Counted from the first letter of the stretch, positions 27,265-35,885 are shown. The stretch: 52,882 bases of DNA from Aliiroseovarius halocynthiae (GCF_007004645.1 NZ_ML660028.1:523-53404), one strand, 5' to 3'. The notes: a model not told the origin generated them from the sequence alone. Numbers and translations: made by a program.

Positions 27265-27693
27265 TCACCTGTTGCAAACATCTCCAAGCGCTGCGGATAC
27301 CTCCGAAGAAACATCAATATCCCGCATTATTTCGTAGATCATAGTACACACCTGTTCGGTTGGCTCTTCACCTACAAATAAAAAAGGGGCACCCTCCCCA
27401 GCTGTTTCAGTCAAGAATAATCCGCCAAAGCCGCCATGGTCGCTTGACAATCTAAACCATAACAGAGGTACTTCTTTTTGGATCGTGGGCACAGGAAAGC
27501 CCAAGAACATAGGCTCCTTGACAGCGACCGTGAGAATACCATGCGGCTCAACTGCGCCTTCCGGTACGATTTGATTCAGTCGCTGCAAAACTGACCAATA
27601 GTGCTTATCTCGTAGCTCTCCCTCTGCAGCGGACGCATAGAGACATGATGAAAGCTGAAACGCAATCGCAAGCGTTGTGATTTTCCACATCAT
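27265..27693 (-). CDS. Putative lipoprotein, possible periplasmic immunity protein
   Basis: 142 residues. The N-terminus MMWKITTLAIAFQLSSC fits a lipoprotein signal peptide with lipobox LSSC; alternatively it is a plain signal peptide ending ASAA. The mature part is a small beta-rich domain (VPLLWFRLSSDHGGFGG). GGGG lies just before the ATG. It follows the broken immunity gene of cassette G with no tip in between, so it is either a second immunity gene for tip G or an orphan whose toxin was lost. Immunity is inferred from position; no family recognised. Confidence 0.5.
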   Translation of the reverse strand: MMWKITTLAIAFQLSSCLYASAAEGELRDKHYWSVLQRLNQIVPEGAVEPHGILTVAVKEPMFLGFPVPTIQKEVPLLWFRLSSDHGGFGGLFLTETAGEGAPFLFVGEEPTEQVCTMIYEIMRDIDVSSEVSAALGDVCNR

Positions 27694-27773
27694 TCCAGCC
27701 CCGGATATACGTTGGTGTTCTTACCACCAGTATGTCGATACGCTCGGCGTAGTGCACTGATACATCGGATAAG

Positions 27774-28126
27774 TTATTCACTATACTCAATCAGAAAGAA
27801 ACCATCTTCCCGGTGGTCGATAATCACCGCATCACCAGATTCTCCAGTATTCAACAGGACAGCAAACTTCTTGCCCAAGATGTTCTTTATCGCGAGCTCA
27901 GGAATATCAGCCTCATGATAGGAACCCCAGACAAAGCCTTTTTCTCTTACGATACTCATTTGGCCATCTAAATCTTTTTCAGTCAGTCTTATGAAGTAGA
28001 TAAGCAATTCACCTCACCTACAGCTTCTCCGCTACTGAGATAGGCGTTGACGCTTTCCATGGCCCTTGGTGTTAAGGTTACAGCGTCCTGCCTTTTAAAT
28101 CCATTTAGGTCGTTTGTGTATGGCAT
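27774..28126 (-). pseudogene. Frameshifted immunity gene of cassette G
   Basis: Two overlapping open frames on the minus strand make one plausible protein. Frame 1 (28126-27989) reads MPYTNDLNGFKRQDAV and ends SSGEAVGEVNCLSTS. Frame 2 (to 27774) contains LLIYFIRLTEKDLDGQM and ends FFLIEYSE. The junction holds a tandem AGGTG-AGGTG; removing one copy joins the frames as SSGEAVGELLIYFIRL, a continuous ~116-residue protein. It begins 19 bases after the tip G stop. As it stands, immunity G is probably lost. Confidence 0.6.
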
Positions 28127-28145
28127 TTTTGATCCATCTTTCTCA

Positions 28146-28777
28146 TCAAAAGCGAGCTGAACCGGGGCAAGTGACCCACCCGGGAAGCTCAATAGTTGGA
28201 GTAGATCCATCCGAGCACTGATAGGTACAATGTGTAAGTGGGCCGGGAGAGTCCACACCTTGCACTTGATTAATGAGCTTGCAGTTGCGACACGGTGGTG
28301 GGGGCGTTTGTTTAAAGGCAAAGCAACCATCACATTCTTGCGGAGTGCTTCCGGTTGCCTGATAGATCAACCAACCCGCTATGCCTGCGCAAGTTACGAT
28401 TGCACCGCATAACAGAGCTTGCGGCCCGGTGCATACAAGCGGTGCAAGTGCTACGGTATTCTCTCCCCTTGGATCGACATACCGGCCCGGGTTTTGCAGG
28501 GCATAGTTATATACACTAGCCCCGTCGACCAGTCCCAACGGGTCGGCTTGGATGTAGCGTCCGGTGGTGGGGTCGTAGTCGCGCATCCAGTTTTGGTGCA
28601 GGCCGGACTCAGATTGGAACCACTGGCCCGCTGCCCGGCAGCGCATCTGCAAGATGCGCGAGAGGGAGGGAAACGGAGCAGGATGGGATCCGAGGTCATG
28701 GTGTGGACGCCGCCAAATGGCAGATAGCTTACCTGCCACATCGACACGCCCGCGCTGTTGGTCGCAAACACAGGGCG
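28146..28777 (-). pseudogene. Displaced Rhs core-tip cassette G (core frameshifted)
   Basis: The core fragment starts abruptly at 28777 (VFATNSAGVSMWQVSYLPFG) and covers the end of the Rhs core. A 38-bp palindromic insertion (28631-28668) shifts frame between LLRFP and GQWFQSESG. The second half continues through QADPLGLVDG and PGRYVDPRGEN into tip G (~106 residues), which has a hydrophobic stretch (LLCGAIVTCAGIAGWLIYQA) and paired cysteines (CDGC, CRNC, CTYQC). There is no own start or promoter. It looks like a silent tip whose expression would need recombination into the main rhs gene. Tip activity is unknown. Confidence 0.75.
28631..28668. repeat. 38-bp palindromic insertion in Rhs core, copy 1
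   Basis: Contains GCGCATCT-GCA-AGATGCGC, a perfect 8-bp stem with a 3-base loop. It is inserted between the codons for FP and GQ of the Rhs core; cores lacking it read straight through. 38 is not a multiple of 3, so the frame is broken. Identical copies are in cassettes F and A. Confidence 0.85.
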
Positions 28778-28795
28778 TTTGTGAAAACAATCTCT

Positions 28796-29428
28796 TTAGA
28801 AACTAGGAATGTCCTGAAAGGAGACAGGTTTCAGAGACACTTCTAGATCCTGCGTCAGTTGTTTGAGCCAACTCATGGCGCTTTTTCCCGACAACTCATA
28901 CAACAGCATAAACCTTCCAACATCTAACCCAAAGTCTGGCCAAAAAGTCAAAAACTCAAACGGAAGCACCTCCGCTTCATCCAATGCAAACTCAAGGTGT
29001 TGTCCTCTGGTCTTCCGAATATCTGAAGCAGCTTTAGTTAGCTCATCCAGCACATTGAGCAACACTGGAGGTTCACAACAGCTAACATATTCCTTGCCAT
29101 ACCTTTCTGCGAGGTTCGCCTTCTTCATCTCTCCTGAATATCTGCTTAGATCTTTGCTCCAACGCGAAAATTCTGAAGTTGGATTATGTAGTATGAATCT
29201 CTCATTACACATAACAGCTGGTCGGACGCCTAGATCTTTTAGCACATATGCTTCGTGGAGAAGCCGAGGTATAAAACCAAAAAAATCACCTTCCAAACCA
29301 ACCAGCGCATAGACGCTGGAAGTTCCCGCCATGCCAGCATCTTTATGACCCACTACAAGGCTGGGCCTTTCACCATTCAAACGCCAATCTATTGGGTGAT
29401 CTTTGCTCAAATATATGTTTGGCGTCAT
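28796..29428 (-). CDS. Putative immunity protein of cassette F
   Basis: 210 residues, cytoplasmic (no signal peptide), AT-rich and rich in acidic residues (FALDEAEVLPFEFL, WPDFGLDVGRFMLLYELSG). It starts three bases after the tip F stop, with GAGG upstream. Position after an Rhs tip is the evidence for an immunity role; no family recognised. No promoter is obvious, but immunity genes in displaced cassettes are usually still expressed. Confidence 0.6.
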   Translation of the reverse strand: MTPNIYLSKDHPIDWRLNGERPSLVVGHKDAGMAGTSSVYALVGLEGDFFGFIPRLLHEAYVLKDLGVRPAVMCNERFILHNPTSEFSRWSKDLSRYSGEMKKANLAERYGKEYVSCCEPPVLLNVLDELTKAASDIRKTRGQHLEFALDEAEVLPFEFLTFWPDFGLDVGRFMLLYELSGKSAMSWLKQLTQDLEVSLKPVSFQDIPSF

Positions 29429-29431
29429 GCG

Positions 29432-30271
29432 TCAAGTGCCTCTTTTGTATGTTATTATTGCGATAGTTCGACCAAAAAAGTCGTAAACGTGTATATGGGG
29501 ACAATCATGATGTCCACCTGGCATATCCGGGTGCCCGTCTGGATGATCTTCTATTCTGTGCTGCGTATTCCAACTACAACTGTAGCCAAGATGTGTTCCT
29601 CCAGATCTCCGGATACGAGCACAGTTTGCACCGCGACTGCTTGGATTCAGAGATTCGAATGGTATTGGAGTCCTATTTTTGCGCGGGATCTGCGCCAGAA
29701 GCTGCGCTTTCGCCAGAGCTTGGCGCCTCGTAAGGGGCCCACAATTGTCCTCACACTCGTCATCCTCGTTGGCCTTGGGCACTGCCTTTGCGGCTTCGCC
29801 TACGGCCTTTCCCACAGCACGAGCAGCCCGGTAAGCTCTGTATGCTCGGTATCCCCAGCCAGCAGCCGCTGCAGCGCCGCCCACACATGCGCCCGTTCCA
29901 CAAAGTAACCCTGTCCTATCCGTGTTATTGAGCGGGTTCTGTAATACATACCCGTACACGCTCGCCCCGTCGACCAGCCCCAGCGGGTCGGCTTGGATGT
30001 AGCGTCCGGTGGTGGGGTCATAGTCGCGCATCCAGTTTTGGTGCAGGCCGCTTTCGGATTGGAACCATTGTCCCGCTGCCCGGCAGCGCATCTGCAAGAT
30101 GCGCGAGAGGGAGGGAAACGGAGCAGGATGGGATCCGAGGTCGTGGTGTGGACGCCGCCAAATGGCAGGTATGTGGCATCCCACATCTTCACGCCCGCGC
30201 CGTTGGTCGCAAAGACCGGACGGCCGATATGGTCGGTCCGCACGAAGTAGAGCGTGCCGTTCTCGACCACC
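29432..30271 (-). pseudogene. Displaced Rhs core-tip cassette F (core frameshifted)
   Basis: The core homology starts at about 30271 (VVENGTLYFVRTDHIG) and is interrupted by the 38-bp insertion (30076-30113), which changes frame. It then continues with GQWFQSESG and QADPLGLVDG into tip F (~170 residues). Tip F has a Gly/Ala-Arg-rich helix, a linker (ANEDDECEDNCG), IPRKNRTPIPFE, and a histidine-rich end (EDHPDGHPD and HHDCPHIHVYD). The His/Asp pattern suggests a metal-dependent nuclease or hydrolase, but no family is certain. The frameshift means it can only be expressed after recombination downstream of the insertion or from an internal start. Confidence 0.75.
30076..30113. repeat. 38-bp palindromic insertion in Rhs core, copy 2
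   Basis: Base-for-base identical to 28631-28668 and at the same site in the core. It includes the 8-bp hairpin GCGCATCT/AGATGCGC. Confidence 0.85.
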
Positions 30272-30323
30272 ACTTCCTACACTTTGGACGAGAGTATTGG
30301 GAAGCTACAGGTGCCGTCAGAAT

Positions 30324-30761
30324 TTACCTCAATACGCCAAACTTACGCAATTTTGCAATCAGCCGCTCACACACATCTTCAGAAACCACTCGCCCCATTA
30401 TCTCACGGTATCGGTCTAGAGACGTTAGTTCGTGAGGATCCTCTATATGCTGTCGATAAAAGAAGCTGCATGAAAGTGCGTATAGTTGATCAAAATCGGC
30501 AAAGGTCGACACGCAAATTCGTTCGAACGCAGCATTAAAATCTGCATCCATGCGACATACCGAAAACACATCCAACAACCAATAATCCTCAACCCCAAGG
30601 GGATTAATATCCTGCAACCTCAATTGTGCCTCGGTGACGAATGCTGAGAACACGCTTGATATTTCAGAGATAGCATCATCGTTCACAAAGGAATCCTCAT
30701 CGTGAGTCTCAATTTTTTCTTGAACCTCAGCAAGCCTTCTCTTCAGATATTTTACCTTCAC
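30324..30761 (-). CDS. Putative immunity protein of cassette E (GTG start)
   Basis: 145 residues from GTG at 30761, preceded by AGGAAGG ten bases upstream. Mostly helical and acidic (RRLAEVQEKIETHDEDSFVN at the start, YREIMGRVVSEDVCERLI near the end); no signal peptide. It lies 58 bases after tip E. Cytoplasmic immunity inferred from position; family unrecognised. Confidence 0.55.
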   Translation of the reverse strand: MKVKYLKRRLAEVQEKIETHDEDSFVNDDAISEISSVFSAFVTEAQLRLQDINPLGVEDYWLLDVFSVCRMDADFNAAFERICVSTFADFDQLYALSCSFFYRQHIEDPHELTSLDRYREIMGRVVSEDVCERLIAKLRKFGVLR

Positions 30762-30819
30762 AGTAACGGTACCTTCCTAGAAAAATGATCTTAGGTGATA
30801 TTTCGGTGGAATTTAGCTG

Positions 30820-31456
30820 CTATTGTGTAGCTACTCCAACCGGACCTGATAGAATCGCAAGTACAGCACCCGCGATTGCTAAACCAAGCCCGATATAGTC
30901 GAACCGGTCGATCGGAATGAGAGGGTCGTCGGGATCGAAATCGGACTCCTCATCCCATTCCGGCATTCTATCAGGCTCCCCTCGTCGGCAGAGATCTCGC
31001 CGCATCTGTGCCCTTCTTAGGCAGGCGCCTAGATTTTTGATTCGACCTGATGCAAATCTTAACCTGCAGTTATTTCTTTCCCTGCTCTCACGTTCCCAAC
31101 ACCAACTGTCGTCGCTCACACAATGTAAACCCACGTTGGGAAGACTCGGGAAACCCTCCCTAGGAGTGACAATTCCGACCGACAACCCCCTCGGATCCAC
31201 ATACCGCCCCGGGTTTTGCAGGGCGTAGTTGTAGACACTTGCCCCATCGACCAATCCCAGCGGGTCGGCTTGGATGTACCTCCCGGTGGTGGGGTCGTAG
31301 TCGCGCATCCAGTTTTGGTGCAGGCCGGACTCGGATTGGAACCACTGCCCCGGGAAGCGCAGGTTGATGGGGTCTCCGGTCGTGGCGTGGACGCCGCCAA
31401 ATGGCAGATAGCTCGCCTGCCACATCGACACACCCGCACTGTTGGTCGCAAAGACC
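30820..31456 (-). CDS. Displaced Rhs core-tip cassette E
   Basis: The core homology starts at about 31456 (VFATNSAGVSMWQAS) and is in frame throughout: GDPINLRFPGQWFQSESG, QADPLGLVDG, PGRYVDPRG. Tip E (~120 residues) has DDSWCWERESRERNNCRLRF, then GACLRRAQMRRDLCRRG, a cysteine/arginine pattern, then an acidic linker and a hydrophobic C-terminus (IGLGLAIAGAVLAILSG). The frame runs upstream only into unrelated sequence (31473), with no proper start, so it is a silent module. The terminal hydrophobic stretch could insert in membranes. Function unknown. Confidence 0.75.
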
Positions 31457-31500
31457 GCGCAAGAGTTGCGCACAAGTTATCCGTGCGGTAGATGCATTAA

Positions 31501-32076
31501 TTATTTCAATCGAGCAACGTCGCTTTCCATCAGGTAGATGGCAACAGGAAACCATGGGGCATGTTCAGGTATTTCTTGATTGTTCAGATCGCAACATTGG
31601 CGACAGTCTTCAAGGTTTCTTAGTAGCGCAAAGTCGTTAATATCTAGGTCTAAGTTATCTGAGTTTGGGCCTACAAAGGGATCAAACGGATAGATTCCAT
31701 GACACGATGCGGCAAGCCAACCGTTTCCACTGCAGACATCCCAACCAACTGGAATGAGTTGATCCGATAACTCTTCATAAATATCAGATGCAGGTTGAAT
31801 TTCTAGGGCACTCAGGGCATCCGTTTCCACAGCGCGAAAACAAAGAAACAAACCAAGACGTCGCGCAACGCGCGTGATGTTTATGTCAGTCGCCTGCAAG
31901 GCACCCGGATATACAACCGAGCCACTAAGGAGTTCGTCAGAAACAACCGAACGAAGTTCAGGAGGTAATGTTTCTACCGGCTCCCAGACTGCATCCGACG
32001 CCGAAACGACACACCTACCCGCAACAAATCTCGGCGCCTCGCAGATCATCATCGACACTATCGCAGTATTTGTCAT
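31501..32076 (-). CDS. Putative immunity protein of cassette D
   Basis: 191 residues from ATG 32076 (GGAGA six bases upstream; a GTG at 32082 is an alternative). Contains VARRLGLFLCFRAVETDALSA and an acidic C-terminal part (DNLDLDINDFALLRNLEDC, PWFPVAIYLMESDVARLK). No signal peptide. It starts a few bases after the tip D stop. Immunity is inferred from the repeated core-tip-gene order. Confidence 0.6.
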   Translation of the reverse strand: MTNTAIVSMMICEAPRFVAGRCVVSASDAVWEPVETLPPELRSVVSDELLSGSVVYPGALQATDINITRVARRLGLFLCFRAVETDALSALEIQPASDIYEELSDQLIPVGWDVCSGNGWLAASCHGIYPFDPFVGPNSDNLDLDINDFALLRNLEDCRQCCDLNNQEIPEHAPWFPVAIYLMESDVARLK

Positions 32077-32087
32077 CTGCACTCTCC

Positions 32088-32861
32088 CTATGGATAGCTT
32101 GGCGGCCTACCATTTCCATTCAAATTATGTCCGATGGGAACATATGAGTGGTGGTTGCCTGTATGGCGCTTCGTTGCTTCTCTCCAGAAACATTCGCAAT
32201 TGTGAGGCTTCTGTTGAACTTCGTAAATATGATAATGATACGTACCTGCGTCGCGGCCACGCTGGTGTACTTCAGGTCCGATATATCCAATATCACCCAC
32301 TGGATAGGGTTTGCAGGGCGGACAACTTTCGCACATGGTGTTCATAGTTGCACCAAGTAAAAGCAGTAGAAGCTCAATTGGCGTCAATGGCCGAACCGGA
32401 TCTCCCCAATTAGGAAGTGATTTTGGCCCGCCCAATACTCCCCCTCCGGTCCCAACTCCACCTCCGAGGCCACCACCTAGGGCAATCCCCTGCTCCCCCC
32501 TCGGATCGATATATCTCCCCGGGTTTTGTAGGGCATACCCATACACACTCGCCCCATCGACCAGCCCTAACGGGTCAGCCTGCAGATATCGCCCCGTGGT
32601 CGGGTCATAATCGCGCATCCAGTTTTGGTGCAGACCAGATTCGGACTGGAACCACTGTCCCGGGAAACGCAGCAGGATGGGGTCTCCGGTCGTGGTGTGA
32701 ACTCCGCCAAATGGCAGATAGCTCGCCTGCCACATCGACACACCCGCACTGTTGGTCGCAAACACAGGCCGGCCGATATGGTCGGTGCGCACGAAGTAGA
32801 GCGTGCCGTTCTCGATCACCGCGACGGGGGTGCCCTCCATCCAGATGTGGGCCCAATCCAC
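32088..32861 (-). CDS. Displaced Rhs core-tip cassette D (longest displaced core)
   Basis: 257 residues. The core homology begins at IWMEGTPVAVIENG (about 32848), further upstream than in any other displaced copy, and is intact through RTDHIGRPVF, PGQWFQSESG, QADPLGLVDG and PGRYIDPRGE. An ATG at 32861 could start it. Tip D (~135 residues) begins with a glycine-rich hinge, then CESCPPCKPYPVGDIGYIG, TYHYHIYEVQQKP and NCECFWREATKRH. The CPPCKP...HYH...NCxCFW pattern is shared by many Rhs tips as far as I recall, with no established activity. It could be expressed weakly on its own if the ATG is used. Confidence 0.78.
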   Translation of the reverse strand: MDWAHIWMEGTPVAVIENGTLYFVRTDHIGRPVFATNSAGVSMWQASYLPFGGVHTTTGDPILLRFPGQWFQSESGLHQNWMRDYDPTTGRYLQADPLGLVDGASVYGYALQNPGRYIDPRGEQGIALGGGLGGGVGTGGGVLGGPKSLPNWGDPVRPLTPIELLLLLLGATMNTMCESCPPCKPYPVGDIGYIGPEVHQRGRDAGTYHYHIYEVQQKPHNCECFWREATKRHTGNHHSYVPIGHNLNGNGRPPSYP

Positions 32862-32884
32862 ACTATGTGTTTTCCAACCCCCTT

Positions 32885-33448
32885 CTACATCAGGCGTACC
32901 AGGTCTTTACGTCCAATTTCGGAGGCAAGCTCTGCAATGGAACTTTCTACCACCCTATCTGATGTAAAACCGGACGTCGAAAGCACTTCCATAACTGTTT
33001 CCGGTGCACAATTTGAAAGAAGCAGTCTCAGTTCCTCATTTTGATTGATCGAACTGTAGCGAAATATCGCGCCGCGCTCGAACAACAAACTCACAATTGA
33101 ATCATTACCCCAAGCAGCCGCTGAGCTCACCGGTGTTTCCCCTGATCTTGAGACATAGTTTGGATCCATCCCCTTTTCGAGTAGCGCAAGAACATGACAT
33201 CTATTACCGCCTGTGCAGGCATATAGAAATGACTCGCCTAGATCATCAAAATCCGCGCGCTTGATCAGAGGCAAGTCTAGCAGGCGAAAAAATAGAAGCA
33301 CCTCGCCTGAGCACACACAATCGCTCAAGAAATTTAGTACTTCGTCAAGCGTGTATCGAGAAAGATCTACTGCCCCAACGGCGGCGTAGTTATTCGATCC
33401 AATTTCATATTCCATTGTACAAGCTGTTACCTTACTTCTTGAGGACAT
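32885..33448 (-). CDS. Ankyrin-repeat immunity candidate of cassette C
   Basis: About 187 residues from ATG 33448, overlapping the tip C end by 17 bases; ATG 33415 is an alternative (176 residues). At least two ankyrin-like units are visible: DDLGESFLYACTGGNRCHVL followed by ALLEKGMDPNYVSRSGETPV, then SSAAAWGNDSIVSLLFERGA. Ankyrin proteins are known among polymorphic-toxin immunity proteins, where they bind the toxin. No signal peptide, so it is cytoplasmic. The open frame further upstream (to 33616) is antisense shadow within tip C. Confidence 0.65.
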   Translation of the reverse strand: MSSRSKVTACTMEYEIGSNNYAAVGAVDLSRYTLDEVLNFLSDCVCSGEVLLFFRLLDLPLIKRADFDDLGESFLYACTGGNRCHVLALLEKGMDPNYVSRSGETPVSSAAAWGNDSIVSLLFERGAIFRYSSINQNEELRLLLSNCAPETVMEVLSTSGFTSDRVVESSIAELASEIGRKDLVRLM

Positions 33449-34032
33449 CCTTGACTTTCTGGCAGCGAAAGTGGCCATAGAAAGCTCGACAATGCGGCGG
33501 CGCGGCGGTCTTCGCAAGTTCTTGCGCCGTCCGTTTATCAAGATGAACAGCAAAGACTCGCTCCGGGCAATCGTCTGGGCAGTTCTTATTCTCAAAATGA
33601 TCTCTCCGCGTTCCATGGCAAACCCACCCGTTCTTAATCAACTGCTTATTCAGCCTTCTTTTTCTCAATTTCTGTAATGTCTTCTTAATTCCTTGCTTCA
33701 ACACTTGTCCACAAATCGGGCATTCCCCCGTGGGGTCCGTCCAATACATTGGGTTCTGATATACGTAGCCATAGAGGGACGACCCCGGTATCAACCCCAA
33801 CGGATCCGCTTGGATATACCGCCCAGTGGTCGGATCATAATCACGCATCCAGTTTTGGTGCAGGCCGGACTCGGATTGTAACCATTGGCCGGGGAAGCGG
33901 AGGTTGATGGGGTCTCCGGTCGTGGTGTGGACGCCGCCAAATGGCAGATAGCTGGCCTGCCACATCGACACGCCGGCGCTGTTGGTCGCAAACACAGGGC
34001 GGCCGATATGGTCGGTGCGCACAAAGTAAAGC
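33432..34032 (-). CDS. Displaced Rhs core-tip cassette C
   Basis: The core homology runs from about 34032 (YFVRTDHIG) with no frameshift: GDPINLRFPGQWLQSESG, QADPLGLIPGSSLYGYVYQNP, YWTDPTGEC. A GTG at 34022 is the first possible start (196 residues). The last core part (IPGSSLYGYVYQ) diverges from the other copies, so it may come from a different Rhs lineage. Tip C (~100 residues) is basic and cysteine-rich (CPICGQVLKQGIKKTLQKLR, NGWVCHGTRRDHFENKNC, HCRAFYGHFRCQKVKDVLKK). It looks like a small DNA/RNA-binding or zinc-bound domain. Activity unknown. Confidence 0.75.
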
Positions 34033-34050
34033 GCCCCGCGTTAGTGGATC

Positions 34051-34380
34051 TCAGGAACTCTCAGCACAGCTATTGCGTAATACTAGATCACATTGAGGCC
34101 AATCAGGCACAGTATCATCAGATATCTCACGCAGTTTCGGTATCAGAGGGTATATGACACCCTGTAAGTATTTGCCCGCATTAACCAGAGCATCTAGCGG
34201 CGTGTCGGCATAAATTGCTTGGCTTTCAGCCACCCCTTCTACTGTCACTTCACAGAAATACTCGCTCCCATTCGACATAGGTGAACTTATCAGAATGCGA
34301 ACATCATCATCTGAGGACTTCTTACGTATTCCCGTTAAACAAATAGAAAAATCCGCACTTTGGCTTTTGGGGGCTATCAT
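34051..34380 (-). CDS. Putative immunity protein of cassette B
   Basis: 109 residues from ATG 34380, which overlaps the tip B stop as ATGA. The open frame extends upstream to 34485 but only within tip B. Compact alpha/beta (SADFSICLTGIRKKSS, EYFCEVTVEGVAESQAIYAD, LDALVNAGKYLQGVIYPLI). No signal peptide. Translational coupling to the tip is the main evidence for immunity. Confidence 0.6.
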   Translation of the reverse strand: MIAPKSQSADFSICLTGIRKKSSDDDVRILISSPMSNGSEYFCEVTVEGVAESQAIYADTPLDALVNAGKYLQGVIYPLIPKLREISDDTVPDWPQCDLVLRNSCAESS

Positions 34381-34902
34381 TTGCCTTCCTTTCTTTGGCA
34401 TTCCGCCAACAGATCGGCGGACTCTTCCCAACATTGCTGACGGCGGCGTTTCTGACGATCCGTTCTTCCCATCATGCGACGGCATTCATCATTTCGCCGT
34501 TCATACGCCGCATAGCAATTGCCTTCATTCCTATTAGCGACCGTGTCAGAACATTCATTGCAACTGATCGTCCAACGATACACATCGTAAGCCGTCGCTC
34601 CGATAATGAACAGGGCAGCCAGAACATCCCCTGCCGGGACCGGCCCATCGATGGCACACATTGCTCCTGCAGTGGCTGCGCGACGACCCCAAGTTCCTGC
34701 GGCTCTACTACTCGCCGAGCCGCCCATAGTGGCCGTCTCTTCCCCCCTCGGATCGACATACCTCCCCGGGTTTTGCAGGGCGTAGTTGTAGACGCTTGCC
34801 CCATCGACCAGCCCCAGCGGGTCGGCTTGGATGTAGCGTCCGGTGGTGGGATCATAGTCGCGCATCCAGTTTTGGTGCAGGCCGGACTCGGATTGGAACC
34901 AT
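34377..34902 (-). CDS. Displaced Rhs core-tip cassette B (short core)
   Basis: The core homology starts only at WFQSESGLHQNWMRDYD (34902), the shortest core of the set, and runs in frame through QADPLGLVDG and PGRYVDPRGEE. Tip B (~120 residues) has an Ala-rich linker, a hydrophobic helix (AGDVLAALFIIGATAYDVYR) and a cysteine-rich charged end (CNECSDTVANRNEGNCYAAY, NDECRRMMGRTDRQKRRRQQ, CWEESADLLAEC). The frame is open upstream to 34985, but into sequence of the previous immunity gene. A silent module; activity unknown. Confidence 0.75.
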
Positions 34903-34930
34903 CTAGTGTAGATGAAGTCTATTAAAACAA

Positions 34931-35200
34931 CTAATCCATTTCGAACATATACACGACACCGTCTCCCTCCTCGACTAGGGAGCATTTAGGCAAAATATCA
35001 CACCAGAATCGCCAATATCCATTAGTCACAAATGCTTCGTTAGCTGCAACACTTCCGAACGGTGGATAAAGGTATTTCAAGATAACGATCGCTACCGAAT
35101 TTAATTCTTCAATGCCCGACATCATCAGGGGTGGTGCTATCGCCATCGCCATGAGGGCTAGAACGATACCGACGAATAGTATCCTCGTTACCAACCTCAT
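34931..35200 (-). CDS. Small membrane immunity candidate of cassette A
   Basis: 89 residues. An N-terminal membrane helix (ILFVGIVLALMAMAIAPPLM) is followed by a second hydrophobic stretch (VAIVILKYLYPPF) and a short soluble tail. The start overlaps the tip A stop as ATGA. A membrane-bound immunity protein usually means the cognate toxin acts in the membrane or periplasm. Strongly AT-rich compared with the flanking core. Immunity is inferred from position. Confidence 0.6.
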   Translation of the reverse strand: MRLVTRILFVGIVLALMAMAIAPPLMMSGIEELNSVAIVILKYLYPPFGSVAANEAFVTNGYWRFWCDILPKCSLVEEGDGVVYMFEMD

Positions 35201-35885
35201 TGTTCACCAAACTCCTCTTTTATGGCGTCAACAAAATCAGAGTCATAATTCCAGTTATTATCCCAGAAGCTATCTGTATCGTAGTTGAAACCGCTTGGCC
35301 AGCCATCAGGTATGTTGACTGGAGTGTATTCTCCTCTTACCTCTCGATATGTTTGATGATACTCAACTCCATAGCACACATCCCCCGCAGCCAAATCTTT
35401 CGCGCAAGCCCTTACAGTTGCACGCTGCCCAGTATCCGTACGTGTACATTCATATTCACAAATTTTCCTTGCACCTTCATAATATTGGTCTCCCTTTTCA
35501 TAGCCGACACCGCCAGTATTCGTGGCCCGACACCTAACTGTATAAAGCCCCATTACATCAATATACTTGAAAGTATTTTGCAGCGCATATCCATACACGC
35601 TCGCCCCGTCGACCAGTCCCAGCGGGTCTGCCTGCAAATACCTCCCCGTCGTCGGATCATAATCGCGCATCCAGTTTTGGTGTAGGCCGGACTCGGATTG
35701 GAACCATTGTCCCGCTGCCCGGCAGCGCATCTGCAAGATGCGCGAGAGGGAGGGAAACGCAGCAGGATGGGATCTCCGGTCGTGGTGTGGACGCCGCCGA
35801 ATGGCAAATAGCTCGCCTGCCACATCGACACACCCGCGCTGTTGGTCGCGAACACAGGGCGACCGATATGATCGGTGCGCACGAA
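35197..35885 (-). pseudogene. Displaced Rhs core-tip cassette A (core frameshifted)
   Basis: The core homology starts at about 35885 (VRTDHIGRPVFATN) and is broken by the 38-bp insertion (35715-35752), then continues in the other frame through GQWFQSESG and QADPLGLVDG to LQNTFKYIDVMGL, a diverged end of core. Tip A (~118 residues) has YEKGDQYYEGARKICEYEC, then TGQRATVRACAKDLAAGDVC and an aspartate/tryptophan-rich end (FWDNNWNYDSDFVDAIKEEF). It is the cassette nearest the main gene. A frame starting at 35904 exists but reads unrelated residues before the insertion. Activity unknown; the membrane immunity partner hints at a membrane or periplasmic target. Confidence 0.75.
35715..35752. repeat. 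38-bp palindromic insertion in Rhs core, copy 3
   Basis: Identical to the copies at 28631 and 30076, at the same core position. Includes the hairpin GCGCATCT-GCA-AGATGCGC. Confidence 0.85.
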
